Shown: positions 1 to 8,905 of the stretch, in pieces
Numbering within the stretch: the first letter of the stretch is position 1
Layout of the letters: each line of letters opens with the position of its first letter
Source of the DNA: Inia geoffrensis
Taxonomy: Eukaryota > Chordata > Mammalia > Artiodactyla > Iniidae
DNA length: 64,000 nt
NCBI GenBank assembly: GCA_036417435.1
Contig: CM070900.1
Span: 116,390,315 to 116,454,314, forward strand
Reading direction: 5' to 3'
Translations under genes and position numbers: made by a program
Notes under the pieces: model-generated
Told to the model about the DNA's origin: nothing
The model's input: only the letters and a program-made list of their open reading frames with translations
Database searches by the model: none

Positions 1-779
1 AGCTAACACCCATCCTTCTCAAACTCTTCCAAAAATTGTTGACGTGGAACACTCTCAAACTCAGTCTATGAGGTGACCATCACCCTGATACCAAAACCAA
101 ACAAAGACATCACAAAAAAAGAAAATTACAGGCCAACATCACTAATGAACATAGATGCAAAAATCCTCAACAAAATACTAGCAAACTGAATCCAACAACA
201 CATTAAAAGGATCATACACCATGATCAAGTGGGATTTATCCCAGGGATGCAAGGATTCTTCAATATACACAAATCAATCAATGTGAAACACCATATTAAC
301 AAACTAAAGAATAAAAACCATATGATCATCTCAAGAGATGCAGAAAAAGCTTTCACGAAATTTCAACACCCATTTATGATAAAAACTCTCCAGAAAGTGG
401 GCATAGAGGGAACCTATCTCAACATAATAAAGGCCATATTTGACAAACCCACAGCAAACATTATTCTCAATGGTGAAAAATTGAAAATATTTCTTCTAAG
501 ATCAGGAACAAAACAAGGGCATCCACTCTTGCCACTTTGATTCAACATAGTTTTGGAAGTCCTAACCATGGCAATCAGAGAAGAAAAAGAAATAAAAGGA
601 ATCCAAATTGGAAAAGAAGTAAAACTGTCACTGTTTGCAGACGACATGATACTATACCTAGAAAATCCTAAAAATGCCACCAGAAAACTACTAGAGCTAA
701 TCATTGAATTTAAAATTGCAGGATACAAAATTAATACACAGAAATCTCTTGCATTCCTATACACTAACAATGAAAGATC

Positions 780-919
780 AGAAAAAGAAATTAAGAGATA
801 TGGGAACATATGTATAACTGATTCACTTCGTTATGAAGCAGAAACTAGCACACCATTGTAAAGCAATTATACTTCAATAAAGATGTAAAAAAAAAAAAAA
901 GAAAGAAAAAGAAATTAAG
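780..919. repeat. Target-site duplication, 16 bp, of the nested L1
   Basis: The copies lie at 780-795 and 904-919 and are identical. The site is A-rich, as expected for L1 endonuclease targets. Confidence 0.93.
796..903 (+). mobile_element. Second, very short L1 3' end nested in the L1
   Basis: About 90 bp of L1 3' UTR (recognisable by the CACTTCGTTATGAAGCAG-type terminal sequence and a CAATAAAGATG just before the tail) followed by an A-run interrupts ORF2. The 16-bp host sequence agaaaaagaaattaag occurs just before (780-795) and just after (904-919) with no mismatch. Beyond it the ORF2 text resumes. This is a 5'-truncated target-primed insertion into an already resident L1. Confidence 0.93.
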
Positions 920-1173
920 GAAACAATCCCATCTACCAATGCAACAAAAAGTTAAAATACCTAGGAATAAACCAACCTAAGGAGGCAAAAGACCTGTAAG
1001 CAGAAAACTATAAGATACTGATGCAAGAAATCAAAGACAACACAAACAGATGAGAGATATACCACGTTCTTGGATTGGAAGAATCAACGTTGTAAAAATG
1101 ACTATACTACCCAAAGCAATCTACAGATTCAACATCACTAATTATTACAGAAATGCAAATCAAAACTACAATA

Positions 1174-1531
1174 AGGACTTCCCTGGTGGCACAGTGGTTA
1201 GGAATCCGCCTGCCAATGCAGGGGACACGGGTTCGAGCCCTGGTCCAGGAAGATCCCACATGCCACGGAGCAACCAAGCCCATGCACTACAACTACTAAG
1301 CCTGAACTCTACAGCCTGCAAGCCACAACTACTGAGCCTGCATGTAGCAACTACTGAAGCCCGCATGCTTAGAGCCCATGTTCCACAACAATAGATGCCA
1401 CCACAGTGAGAAGCCCGCACACCGCAACGAAGAGTAGCCCCCCACTTGCTGCAACTAGAGAAAGCCTGTGCACAGCAATGAAGACCCAACGCAGCCAAAA
1501 ATAAAATATAAATAAATAAATTTATTTTTTA
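1174..1531 (+). mobile_element. tRNA-derived CHR SINE, long form
   Basis: The 5' part has the pol III A box region (GTGGCACAGTGGTTAGG) and B box (GGTTCGAGCCC). A body of repeated GCCACAACTACTGAGCCTG-like units follows, then an A/T-rich AATAAATAAAT tail near 1500-1531. It sits in the L1 ORF2 C-terminal region. The flanks aaaactacaata (1162-1173) and aaaactgcagtg (1532-1543) are a diverged target duplication. This long form is the type shared by cetaceans, hippos and ruminants. Confidence 0.94.
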
Positions 1532-2080
1532 AAAACTGCAGTGAGGCATCACCTCAAACCAGTCAGAATAGCAATCACCAAAAAATCTACAAACAAATGC
1601 TGGAGAGGGTGTGCATAAAAGGAAACCCTCATGCACTGTTGGTGGGAATGTAAATTGATACAGCCACTGCTGAAAACAGTATGGAGGTTCCTTAAAAACT
1701 AAAATTAGAACTACCATATGACCCAGCAATCCCACTACTGGGCATATACCCAGAGAAAATCATAATTCAAAAAAACACATGCACCCCAAGCTTCATTGCA
1801 GGACTATTTACAATAGCCAGGACATGGAAGCAACTTAAATGTCCATCAACAGAGGAATGGATAAAGGAGAAGTGATACATATATACAATGGAATATTTCT
1901 CAGCCATAAAAAGGAATGAAATTGGGTCATTTGTACAGACATGGATGGATCTAGAGAGTGTCATACAAAGTGAAGTAAGTCAGAAAAACAAATATCATAT
2001 ATTAATGCATATATGTGGAATCCAGAAAAATGGTATAGATGATCTCATTTGCAAAGCAGAAAAAGAGACACAGACATAGA
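1532..2080 (+). pseudogene. L1 ORF2 C-terminal remnant
   Basis: The sequence continues L1 ORF2 after the SINE: the region coding for [12 protein letters not shown] text, then PYDPAIPLLGIYP-like text (near 1715-1755) and the EWIKE/EYFSAIKRNEIGSF region (1888-1940). Frames are broken. The last portion (about 1888-2079) is open and encodes the usual ORF2 end, including DLICKAEKETQT, just before the 3' UTR. Confidence 0.85.
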
Positions 2081-2379
2081 GAACAAATGTATGGATACCA
2101 AGGGCAAAAGAGGGAGAGGTGGGAGGAACTGGGAGATTGGGATTGACACATATACACTATTGATACTATGTATAAAATAGACAACTAATGAGAACATACT
2201 ATATAGCACAGGGAGCTCTACTTAATGCACTGTGGTGACCTAAGTGGGAAGGAAATCCAAAAGAGGGGATATATGTATATGCATAGCTGATTCATTTTGC
2301 TGCACAGTAGAAACTAACACAACATTGTAAAGCAACTACACTCCAATAAAAAATTAATTTAAAAAAAAAAAGAAAGAAA

Positions 2380-2640
2380 ACAAATTCATGAATACCAAAG
2401 GGAAAAAGGGGAAGGGAGGGATAACTTAGGAGTATGGGATTAACAGATACAAACTACTATACATAAAATAGATAAGAAACAAGGATTTACTGTATAGCAC
2501 AGGGAAGTACATTCAATATCTTATAATAACATATAATGGAAAATAATCTGAAAAAATGTATGTATAAAATTGAATCACTTTGCTGTACACCTGAAACTAA
2601 CACAATATTGTACGTCAACTATACTTCGATAAAAAAATAT
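2380..2640 (+). mobile_element. L1 3' UTR fragment of another L1 copy
   Basis: Directly behind the first L1 tail comes a second L1 3' end: a purine-rich GGGAAAAAGGGGAAGGGAGGG block, ACAAACTACTATACATAAAATAG, GTATAGCACAGGGAA and a CAATATTGTACGTCAACTATACTTCGATAAAA end. It is the same family as the copy at 42334-42626. It may be an older L1 into which the 1-2379 element inserted. No clear target duplication was found. Confidence 0.85.
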
Positions 2641-4620
2641 TTGATTACCATCCCCTAAATCCAAATTTGCAATGAGTTTTGAAACCTTATTGAAGATAGT
2701 TAACAATATCATTGTCCTCATGATGGTCAAGACTTGGTCCCCAAAGGCCATGCTGGTTCCTAAGGATTCTATTTTCTGTCTTGAGAAGATCCAGTTCTGT
2801 TTTCTAGCTCTTTGAGAAAATGGCATGGACACTCCACTTATATGCTTCTTGGATGACTAATTCCAACTTCCTGGAACACGGAACATACTAATCTGTTACA
2901 GAATGTAATGAGCTCCCCAGATGTGAGTTCTGGGAGAGTGGAACCACATGCAAAGACCAGTAGAGAAATGACTCCCAGCACCAGTCCCCAGATGAGGCCT
3001 CTAAAATTCAGAGGGCTGAGCAAAGAGCCACAAGAAGTCCAGTTATGAGTGTGCAGAGTCAGCTGGCTGTCCTGAATCTAAAGGTTTACTCAACCTGAAA
3101 AACTGCCAGAGATGTTGATTCTTAATTAGCAACACATATCTCTTGAAAACTGAATAGCAAAGAGGTTCTAATTGCGTGTCTTTAGTTTGTCACATACAAA
3201 CTGTTTGGAAGGCCCAAGTTCCAAAACATTATGAAAAAAAAATCTTCCAAGTGTGTATGGCAAGAGGTAATTAGAGTACAAGCAAATTGGGGTTTTTTAT
3301 TAGGTTTTTTTCTTTTTAGCTCTATAGGTTAGAATAAAAATAGCTCTAAACAACAATCTTTGGCATGTTAATTGATTTCTACCCGATGTTCTCATGAAGT
3401 CAGTAGGAGTTTTAAGAACCATCAGAAAGAGGCCTCTGCTAGGACCAAAAAATGTTACTACCTATTCCAATTTGATGGGAAAATTAAGTTCATATTATGT
3501 GCAATAATAATCCATGATGCTCTATCATCATTTAGCATGCAAACATTATTACTGAGAGTACTTTCAAATAAAAACAAATGTGACTCAACTTTTACACATG
3601 GATAATTATGAAACTTGGGTCTATTTAGACTATCAAGTAGAATAAAATGCCTAACATTAAAAATGAGGGAAATTTTTCTTTGTTTTACTTTACATTTCAA
3701 AAGCCAAAGAGGCAAAAAACATTATTTTTACTGAAGCATTTCCATCTATGAGGAAGCATTTCATTCACACACACACACCCTACTACATGAATGTGTGTAG
3801 CAGTATCCCCCAGGAGGGCTAAGCATGTGATATACATGATAAAGCATTGATATACCCAGAAATATGGCTCTAACATAATGATATGTGACTATTCTGTGAG
3901 GACAGTGTTTAGGATAACCCAATTTGAGAAGGCTGTGTTACAAGATCAGATTCTATTTTTAGGCTGGATTTTTCTAGATAGATGTTGAAAACCCATAAAG
4001 AGAATTTTAAAAGTGTTATTACTGGTAAGTTATTGAACCCTTAATGTGGTCCGTACTGTGGCAATAGAGGCTTCAGGAAAACATCTTTTCTTTCTGTCTC
4101 TTTCTGTCTTTAAACTTTATTTATAGCCTTGCAAAAGACTAGCATTCACATAACCCGCCTTTGCAGGCGTGCCAGAAGATTAATGATATCGCAGTGTTGA
4201 GAACAAAAATGTGTCTACCACTGTGTTGAATAATCTCTCCTTTCACACATTAAAAGTGAGATGAGGCCTACTTTAGAAAGCAAGGACAATGTGTCACAAA
4301 GAGTTAGCTGGCTTAAAGGCATACCCGTATTGCTATCCTGAATCACAAATTGTTTTCATGCATGTTATCTTGAGAATAAGAAAGCTTTTATCACCATCAC
4401 TTTTTAAAAATTTACATAGAGCCTCAAAATCTGACTTATTCCAGCATTTTTTTTTTACAATCTGTTGCTTCTAAGAATTGAGAATTTAGAGAAAGTTGTA
4501 CACTGTGACCTCTTCTATCTCTACTCTCCTTAAATTTGGCTAAGACTTAAAGCTATTTCAAGATTTAAATATTATAGATGTAGTCATTTATGTTAAAGCT
4601 ACCTCTGCCTAGTTTATGGT
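2641..4620. other. Unique AT-rich sequence, no gene recognised
   Basis: Only a short CA run (about 3768-3778) stands out. Minus-strand open stretches at 2575-3023 match no family I know; they could be an old unrecognised repeat. Confidence 0.5.
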
Positions 4621-4851
4621 AATAATAATAACAATAAGGCTTCCCTGGTAACGCAGTGGTTGAGAGTCCGCCTGCCGGTGCAGGGGACACGGGTTCGTGC
4701 CCCGGTCCGGGAAGATCCCACATGCCGCTGAGCGGCTGGGCCCGTGAGCCATGCCTGCTGAGCCTGCGCATCCGGAGCCTGTGCTCCGCAACGGGAGAGG
4801 CCACAACAGTGAGAGGTCCGCGTACCACACAAAAATAATAATAACAATAAG
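4621..4851. repeat. Target-site duplication, 18 bp, of the SINE
   Basis: aataataataacaataag at 4621-4638 and again at 4834-4851, identical. Confidence 0.95.
4639..4833 (+). mobile_element. tRNA-derived CHR SINE, short cetacean form
   Basis: It starts GCTTCCCTGGTAACGCAGTGG and has the B box GGGTTCGTGCCCC near 4691-4703, GATCCCACATGCCGC, and the GAGAGGCCACAACAGTGAGAG 3' end with a short A-rich tail. It lacks the repeated middle part of the long form. Perfect 18-bp direct repeats flank it, so it is a fairly recent insertion. Confidence 0.96.
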
Positions 4852-4869
4852 TCAAATTTTATTGGAACT

Positions 4870-5096
4870 TTTCCTCATGCCATGCCATTCTAAGTGTTCA
4901 ACATGTATTATCTCATTTAATCCTGATGACAATCCTAAGAGATAGTTACTACTATTACCCTTTGATGGAGGAGAGACTTTAATGTTTAGGGAGATACATG
5001 ACACCCTGAGTCACCCCTCCAGTAAGAGACAGAAGTGCATCTCAAACCCAGGTCTTCAAAGTCACACTCTTAACCACTATGATATACTGCCTCTTG
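4870..5096 (-). mobile_element. MIR, ancient tRNA-derived SINE
   Basis: Reverse-strand MIR landmarks: GTATTATCTCATTTAATCCTGATGACAATCC, the core CTCAAACCCAGGTCTTCAAAG, and the terminal ACTCTTAACCACTATGATATACTGCC (tRNA-like 5' end in reverse). Divergence is high, as expected for an element older than placental mammals. Confidence 0.88.
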
Positions 5097-5099
5097 GGT

Positions 5100-7350
5100 T
5101 TTATTTATTTACTACAGACTTTTATTCAGCTAGGTAATACTTACAGATTACTTATAACTTCCAGGAATTTCATCACCATATTTACATACATGCTATATCC
5201 TAGTCACTGCCATTTACCTTTGGAACTATAAAAGTGAATAAAACACAATTCTTGCTCTCAAAATGTAGTTGGGTCACAGAGCCAACTTAAGACCTTATCA
5301 GGCTCGAGTCACTCAGTTTTCTAGATCCACCTGACCATATAAATCGATAGATCCACTTAGATCCATATAAAACATTAAAATACACTCACATCTCACATTA
5401 AATAGAATTCACACAACTACATATGAGCTGAGTTACATTTGCTTGTGATTATTTTACAGGCATCTTAATATTCATTGATACTGATGTATTTTTTTCATAA
5501 CTTAGAGCCAATATGTATTTGTCAGAGTTTCAGATATTTTTGCCCAAGTTCTCTGCCAATAATGAATGCCTAAAAGTACATTGGGCCTAATGGGGAAGAC
5601 AGAAAACTAGGAAAATGACACAGTGTGGTAATAATAGAGAAATGTGCAAAGTGTTACGGGAGCCAAAGGTTATCACTTCACAGAACAAAGGGAATTTGAG
5701 GAAAACCTTGGGATAGAAGCAGGATCTCACCAGGTAACAAAACCATCATTTACAAAGCTATTGAGCTACAAAAATGTGTGATGTCCAAGAACGGTCAAGT
5801 AGTATTGTGTGACTTAGGAAGCATATTTTGGCAGCATGATAAGAAGATAGGGATGGAGACTACTTAAAATTCAATGTCTTTTCAAGGTACATCTTTTCCC
5901 TTATCTGAAGGAAATTTTAATATATATTATACTGTTTCTGTTTATTTACTGAACATAACGGCTTGGTTTTTTCCTAAAGCATAATTCAAATGATAATTAA
6001 TATTCTTTTTTCAGACACTATTTTTATTGCCAATTTTCCTAAAGGAACTAACTACACTCTTTAATTCAGAATATTAAAACATCAACAAGTATTTATCAAT
6101 TATTTAGGACTATACTATATATATGCACATATAAACATAGTATTTATAGTTTATATGATACATACAGTACAAATACTATTATATAATGTATGCATAGTAT
6201 ATATACCATAAATATAGTACAAAGATATTAATACAGAGTGTATTTCTGTGTATGTAGATGTGTATATATATGCATAAATTAAACAAAATATATATATATA
6301 CACATATATATATAACCAAGAAATCAGGGATTATATACATACTTTATGTCCATAACCTTAAAATTTCTTCTGAGATTGTGGAAAATGTCCACCAAAAAAA
6401 TGACCAAATTCTATATTTCCCATTTAAAAATGTGGACAAAAAAATTGACCAAAAAATGCTTTTAAGATTAAATAGAAAGCTTTGAAGGTGAAACAATCCA
6501 TAAAAGTGTGTGTGGGGGGGGCGAATTTACCCTGTAACTGTTTTTAAGTAGTTCGCTTCAAAATATTTACCATGTTAAAAATAGTCTGTCTCCTTTAATA
6601 ACTTAGTTTGATAGAAGGGGAAGATAAAATAAACAGCTAGGTAGAGGGGTCTCTGAATTAAGTATCTTTTAAAATGCTCAAGTCAAGATGCTGTTCTACA
6701 TTAGTTAGTGGTTAGAAACGGGGGTACTGAGAATTAAACCAACTAAAATGGTAAACCAACCAAACAGAACAATGGTATCACTAGTTCAAAGCTATGTCAT
6801 CTGAGAACTCTTGCTCTAAATGGAAATGAAATATTATGGAATTGGGAGTTTATCATATAAATGAGTTCACCTTATGAAGCAGCAGAAAAAAAGGATGAAC
6901 AGGTATTTTAAAATACAGGCTGAAAAAAGTTCAGCTATAACGTACCAAAAAGTTAATATGAAAAAAGGCACAGAGAACTGAGAAAAACTCTCCTTTTCAA
7001 ACTATAATGATGTGAAGTCTTTAGACCTATGTTTACTAAAATAAATTTGCTGAATAAAATACAACATGCATAACTGTGGCCAGAAAAGACTTGGGTTGCT
7101 TCCCAATGCCTAGATATTTGTGCTGAGAATGACACCAGGATTAAGTTATGTTGTATGTCACTAAATGGGACATCACCCCAAGGCCACATAATTCTGTGCT
7201 TTAAAATCTTACTCCTAGTAGAGTACCCTCAGTTTATTTGTACTGATGTTTTAATAAAATTCTGTATCTCCTTGGATTAAAAAAAAAAAAGGCAAATTAT
7301 GAGCTTTGGCCCATTTCTCAGTTATTCTTGTTTGAAAGTCATAGCCTAAT
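5100..7350. other. Unique AT-rich sequence with a TA-rich tract
   Basis: No gene or clear transposon seen. Between about 6110 and 6315 the sequence is a degenerate TATATA/TATG/CATA tract, probably an old microsatellite. Confidence 0.5.
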
Positions 7351-7353
7351 ATA

Positions 7354-7433
7354 TTGGGTTGGCCAAAAGGTTCATTCAGGTTTTTCCATAAGATGGTATG
7401 GAAAAGCCCAAACAAACTTTTTGGCCAATGCAA
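7354..7433. mobile_element. Mariner-type MITE, 80 bp
   Basis: The element is almost entirely an inverted repeat: two 35-bp arms (7354-7388 and 7399-7433) match at 27 positions around a 10-base centre. The ends read TTGGGTTGGCCAAAAGG and, on the other strand, TTGCATTGGCCAAAAAG. It is flanked by TA on both sides (7352-7353 and 7434-7435), the mariner target duplication. The size and build match non-autonomous mariner elements such as primate MADE1, but the end sequence is the artiodactyl/cetacean kind. Confidence 0.92.
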
Positions 7434-7499
7434 TATATGTGTTCATATAAAATACTGTTATCCTGTACATTCTAAATGATTAACATTAAGCTAGATGCA

Positions 7500-8640
7500 G
7501 AGGACCTAACCTTGAAAAATACATGAACTTTTCTCTGTTGGAATTTAAGTCTAATAAGGACAAAGAGGTAAGTGGACAATTGCAAAGCGACGTAACACAT
7601 TTTATGAAGGAAAAACTAAAGGGGTCATGAGAAATGTCAAGAGAGATGACTTGGAGGAATCAATGTCTAGGAAGGCTTCCTAGAGGAAGTGAAGTCTAAG
7701 CTGAGACCTAAAGTATAATTGTCAACTGAGCCAGAGAAGGGTGGGGAAACCAGGGAAGTGTTTTAGGCAGAGGAAACAGCACGTGCAAAATGCCAGAGGT
7801 AGGAAAGCAGGGATTCTGTGCAGATGGGGAAATTGGAGAGATAAGCAATGATCAGTTCACACAGGGCCTCATACGCTGCATCAAGAAGACTTGAGTATTT
7901 TTAAGCTAGGGAACAACATAATTAGATCTTCTTTGTAGAACCATCTTTTATCTTCTATGTAGAGAATCGAAGACAGGACTAGAGGTGGGGAGACCAACTA
8001 TGAGGTTGTTGTAATAGATCAGGCAAGAGGCGATTAGAGTAGGGACAGTTAGGATAAAATGAGATTAAGGAAATGTTTAAGATGAAGAATACACAGGACT
8101 CATACTGTATGTGGGTGAGTCAGGGAGAGGAATGGAAGAAACAAATATAAACCTCAGTTTGATGAGAAACTCGGTAAATGGTGGTACCATTTAATGGGAA
8201 TGGGGGGTGCGGGACAGGGAAGTGGACAATTTCGAATGTGCTGAGCATGAGTACATTTGGGCCATCAGATAGGGAATGCCTGGTAGACCAGCAGATATAG
8301 AGGTCTGATGCTCAGTAGGGAAGTCTAGGCTATAAATAGAAATCTGGAAGTCATCAGCTTATAGATTTTACAACAGTGATTCAAATTCTGAAACTAAATG
8401 AGATTAGCCAAGGGGACTGGATTGGGTGAGAAGAGCAAAGTGCCAAAGGCTGAGCTCTGATAAAGTCTACTATTTAAGGAATAAGAGGAAGAGGAGCAGT
8501 CAAAAAGAACCGTGGAAGAGATGACAGAGAAAACCTGATGAAAATAAGAGTAGGGAGAATTTCAGAAAGAGACTTAACAGTGCCCACTATGGCTGAGAAG
8601 TCAAGCAATACAAAGACTAAGAGGTGTCCATTCTCCTTGT
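7500..8640 (-). mobile_element. LINE-2 (L2) fragment, reverse orientation
   Basis: Reverse-strand L2 landmarks in order: AGGCTTCCTAGAGGAAGTGA near 7671, GGAAACAGCACGTGCAAAATG near 7770, GGGCCTCATACGCTGC near 7863, GGAACAACATAATTAGATC near 7910, and GGAGACCAACTATGAGG near 7988 leading into GATCAGGCAAGAGGCG. About 1.1 kb survives, one of the longest ancient elements here. No open frame remains. The right limit is approximate. Confidence 0.8.
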
Positions 8641-8689
8641 ACAGGCCACTGGGTGACACAGAAGATGGACTATCGTTATTAGTGTATAC

Positions 8690-8755
8690 ACAAATACATA
8701 TATGTGTATATACATACATATGTAGGTATGTGTGTCTTCACATACATACACACAC
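8690..8755. repeat. Degenerate TATG/CATA microsatellite
   Basis: An imperfect run of TATGTGTATATACATACATATG and CATACATACACACACTC type, between the L2 and the MIR. Confidence 0.75.
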
Positions 8756-8905
8756 TCATTCAATCATCACAACAATATTATAGGGTAGGTACTATTATTA
8801 TGCTCTTTTCAAGATGAAAAAATGGAGGCACAAAGAAGTGACCATTTGTCTAAGGTCACACAGCCAGTAAGCGGTAGAGCCAGAAATTGAAATAGGTTGA
8901 GGGCT
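8756..8905 (-). mobile_element. MIR fragment
   Basis: Reverse-strand MIR core: ATCACAACAATATTATAGGG, GGTACTATTATTATGC, then AAGGTCACACAGCCAGTAAG and GTAGAGCCAGAAATTGAA. Confidence 0.9.

Larger units (their letters stand above)
1..1135 (+). pseudogene. L1 ORF2 reverse-transcriptase remnant
   Basis: Conceptual translation gives typical L1 ORF2p reverse-transcriptase text in pieces. 229-540 encodes a segment with [14 protein letters not shown], a degraded catalytic-region stretch (DAEKAF) and [10 protein letters not shown]. 553-861 encodes [16 protein letters not shown], which holds the FADD catalytic motif. 1050-1135 encodes [20 protein letters not shown]. The frame is broken by a TGA near 187, a stop at 538-540, a shift before 553 and the nested insertion at 796-903. 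In a live element this protein would nick target DNA and copy L1 RNA; this copy cannot. The endonuclease domain lies outside the window. Confidence 0.92.
1..2379 (+). mobile_element. LINE-1 (L1) remnant, 5' end outside the window
   Basis: The stretch runs from the reverse-transcriptase part of ORF2 through the ORF2 C-terminus and 3' UTR to an A-rich tail near 2360-2379. It is a dead copy: ORF2 has stops and frameshifts, and about 0.8-1 kb of ORF2 seems missing where the region coding IYRFN (about 1120-1135) runs directly into the region coding for the ORF2 end. Two later insertions interrupt it, an L1 tail at 796-903 and a SINE at 1174-1531. The 3' UTR from about 2080 on resembles artiodactyl/cetacean L1 3' ends. 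The upstream limit cannot be seen. Confidence 0.93.

Noticed and set aside
1240..1260. tRNA gene signals (A and B boxes) in the SINEs
   Set aside because: They are the internal pol III promoter of tRNA-derived SINEs, not functional tRNA genes; the acceptor stem and anticodon arm are not preserved.
1166..1498. 110-codon reverse open frame
   Set aside because: It lies wholly within the SINE and is the antisense of its repeated units.
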